A stretch of 64,000 bases of DNA from Bowmanella sp. JS7-9 (GTDB taxonomy: Bacteria > Pseudomonadota > Gammaproteobacteria > Enterobacterales > Alteromonadaceae): contig NZ_JXSY01000021.1 in the NCBI RefSeq assembly GCF_004329715.1, forward strand, positions 124,001 to 188,000, given 5' to 3'. Shown one piece after another: positions 63,878-64,000 of this stretch. Position 1 is the stretch's first letter. Every line of letters begins with the position of its first letter. A model generated the notes under the pieces. It saw only the letters and a list, made by a program, of their open reading frames with translations. It searched no databases and had not been told where the DNA came from. The position numbers and the translations under genes were made by a program.

Positions 63878-64000
63878 ATGAAAAAATTTGTTTTGCTGCT
63901 GTGCTTGAGTTTGCTGGGCGCGTGCGTCAGTAGCAATGCACAACAACACAATCTGGGCCCAATCGAGCCGGCGGTATTGTTGGCAGAACATCGCGCGTTC
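63878..64000 (+). CDS. Predicted lipoprotein, N-terminal fragment
   Basis: 41 codons before the window ends. MKKFVLLLCLSLLGAC is a lipoprotein signal with lipobox LGAC and lipidated Cys16. A GGAAG lies before the ATG. Too little is present to name a family. Confidence 0.75.
   Translation, partial: MKKFVLLLCLSLLGACVSSNAQQHNLGPIEPAVLLAEHRAF

Noticed and set aside
1-64000. tRNA, rRNA, CRISPR array, prophage or complete insertion sequence
   Set aside because: None was recognisable anywhere on either strand; the only mobile trace is the small element at 3031-3300.

Overview
The window is a chromosomal stretch of a gammaproteobacterium, most likely an Alteromonadales member (Alteromonadaceae-like). 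The evidence is gene order and family content: M23 peptidase-secA-mutT, thrABC with a leader peptide, pilT-pilU next to yggS-proC-yggT-yggU-DUF4426, recO-pdxJ-acpS-rlmD-relA-mazG, ygfB-pepP-ubiH-ubiI beside 6S RNA and ygfA, a DUF3545 protein and a large Oar-like TonB-dependent receptor. I assign no species. No rRNA, tRNA, CRISPR array, prophage or complete insertion sequence is visible; most of the window is housekeeping DNA.

Layout. 1-5.8 kb: end of an M23 peptidase, secA, a 270-bp MITE-like element abutting the mutT start codon, an orphan lipoprotein, upp. 5.8-10.8 kb: lysC, a PLP enzyme, a MAPEG protein, aceK, a single-domain response regulator. 10.8-16.5 kb: thr operon with a candidate MetJ operator, a short Thr/Met-rich leader peptide (thrL), an attenuator, then thrA-thrB-thrC-ung with overlapping junctions. 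16.5-22.3 kb: DUF3545, pgi, tal, a macrodomain protein, yaaA, an Old Yellow Enzyme. 22.3-27.3 kb: yggS-proC-yggT-yggU-DUF4426 diverging from pilT-pilU. 27.6-33 kb: TonB receptor, DUF2007 zinc-ribbon protein, psiE, 3-hydroxybutyrate dehydrogenase, lipoprotein. 33-39.1 kb: compact recO-pdxJ-acpS-rlmD-relA-mazG operon. 39.3-50.7 kb: RND efflux pair, dipeptidase, DUF481 protein, an operon of DUF350, transglutaminase-like and exported GNAT-like proteins, pirin, a periplasmic binding protein, a VOC protein, and a self-regulated XRE/membrane-protein pair. 50.8-64 kb: serA, rpiA, ygfA, a beta-CASP metallo-beta-lactamase protein, 6S RNA, ygfB-pepP-ubiH-ubiI, a GabD-like dehydrogenase, a binding protein, a MetT/NhaC-type transporter, an NAD(P)-binding protein and the start of a lipoprotein.

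How they work together. The clearest regulatory theme is amino acid control. Three sites resembling MetJ boxes (core AGACGTCT) lie in front of the thr operon, serA and the metT-like transporter, which suggests that methionine sufficiency represses aspartate-family synthesis, serine synthesis and methionine uptake together. The thr leader carries methionine codons as well as threonine and isoleucine codons. The other points most worth a second look are the MITE placed exactly on the TA that includes the A of the mutT ATG, a probable ATC start codon for proC, the coupled DUF350/transglutaminase/GNAT operon, and the beta-CASP nuclease-like gene directly downstream of 6S RNA at a locus that lacks zapA.
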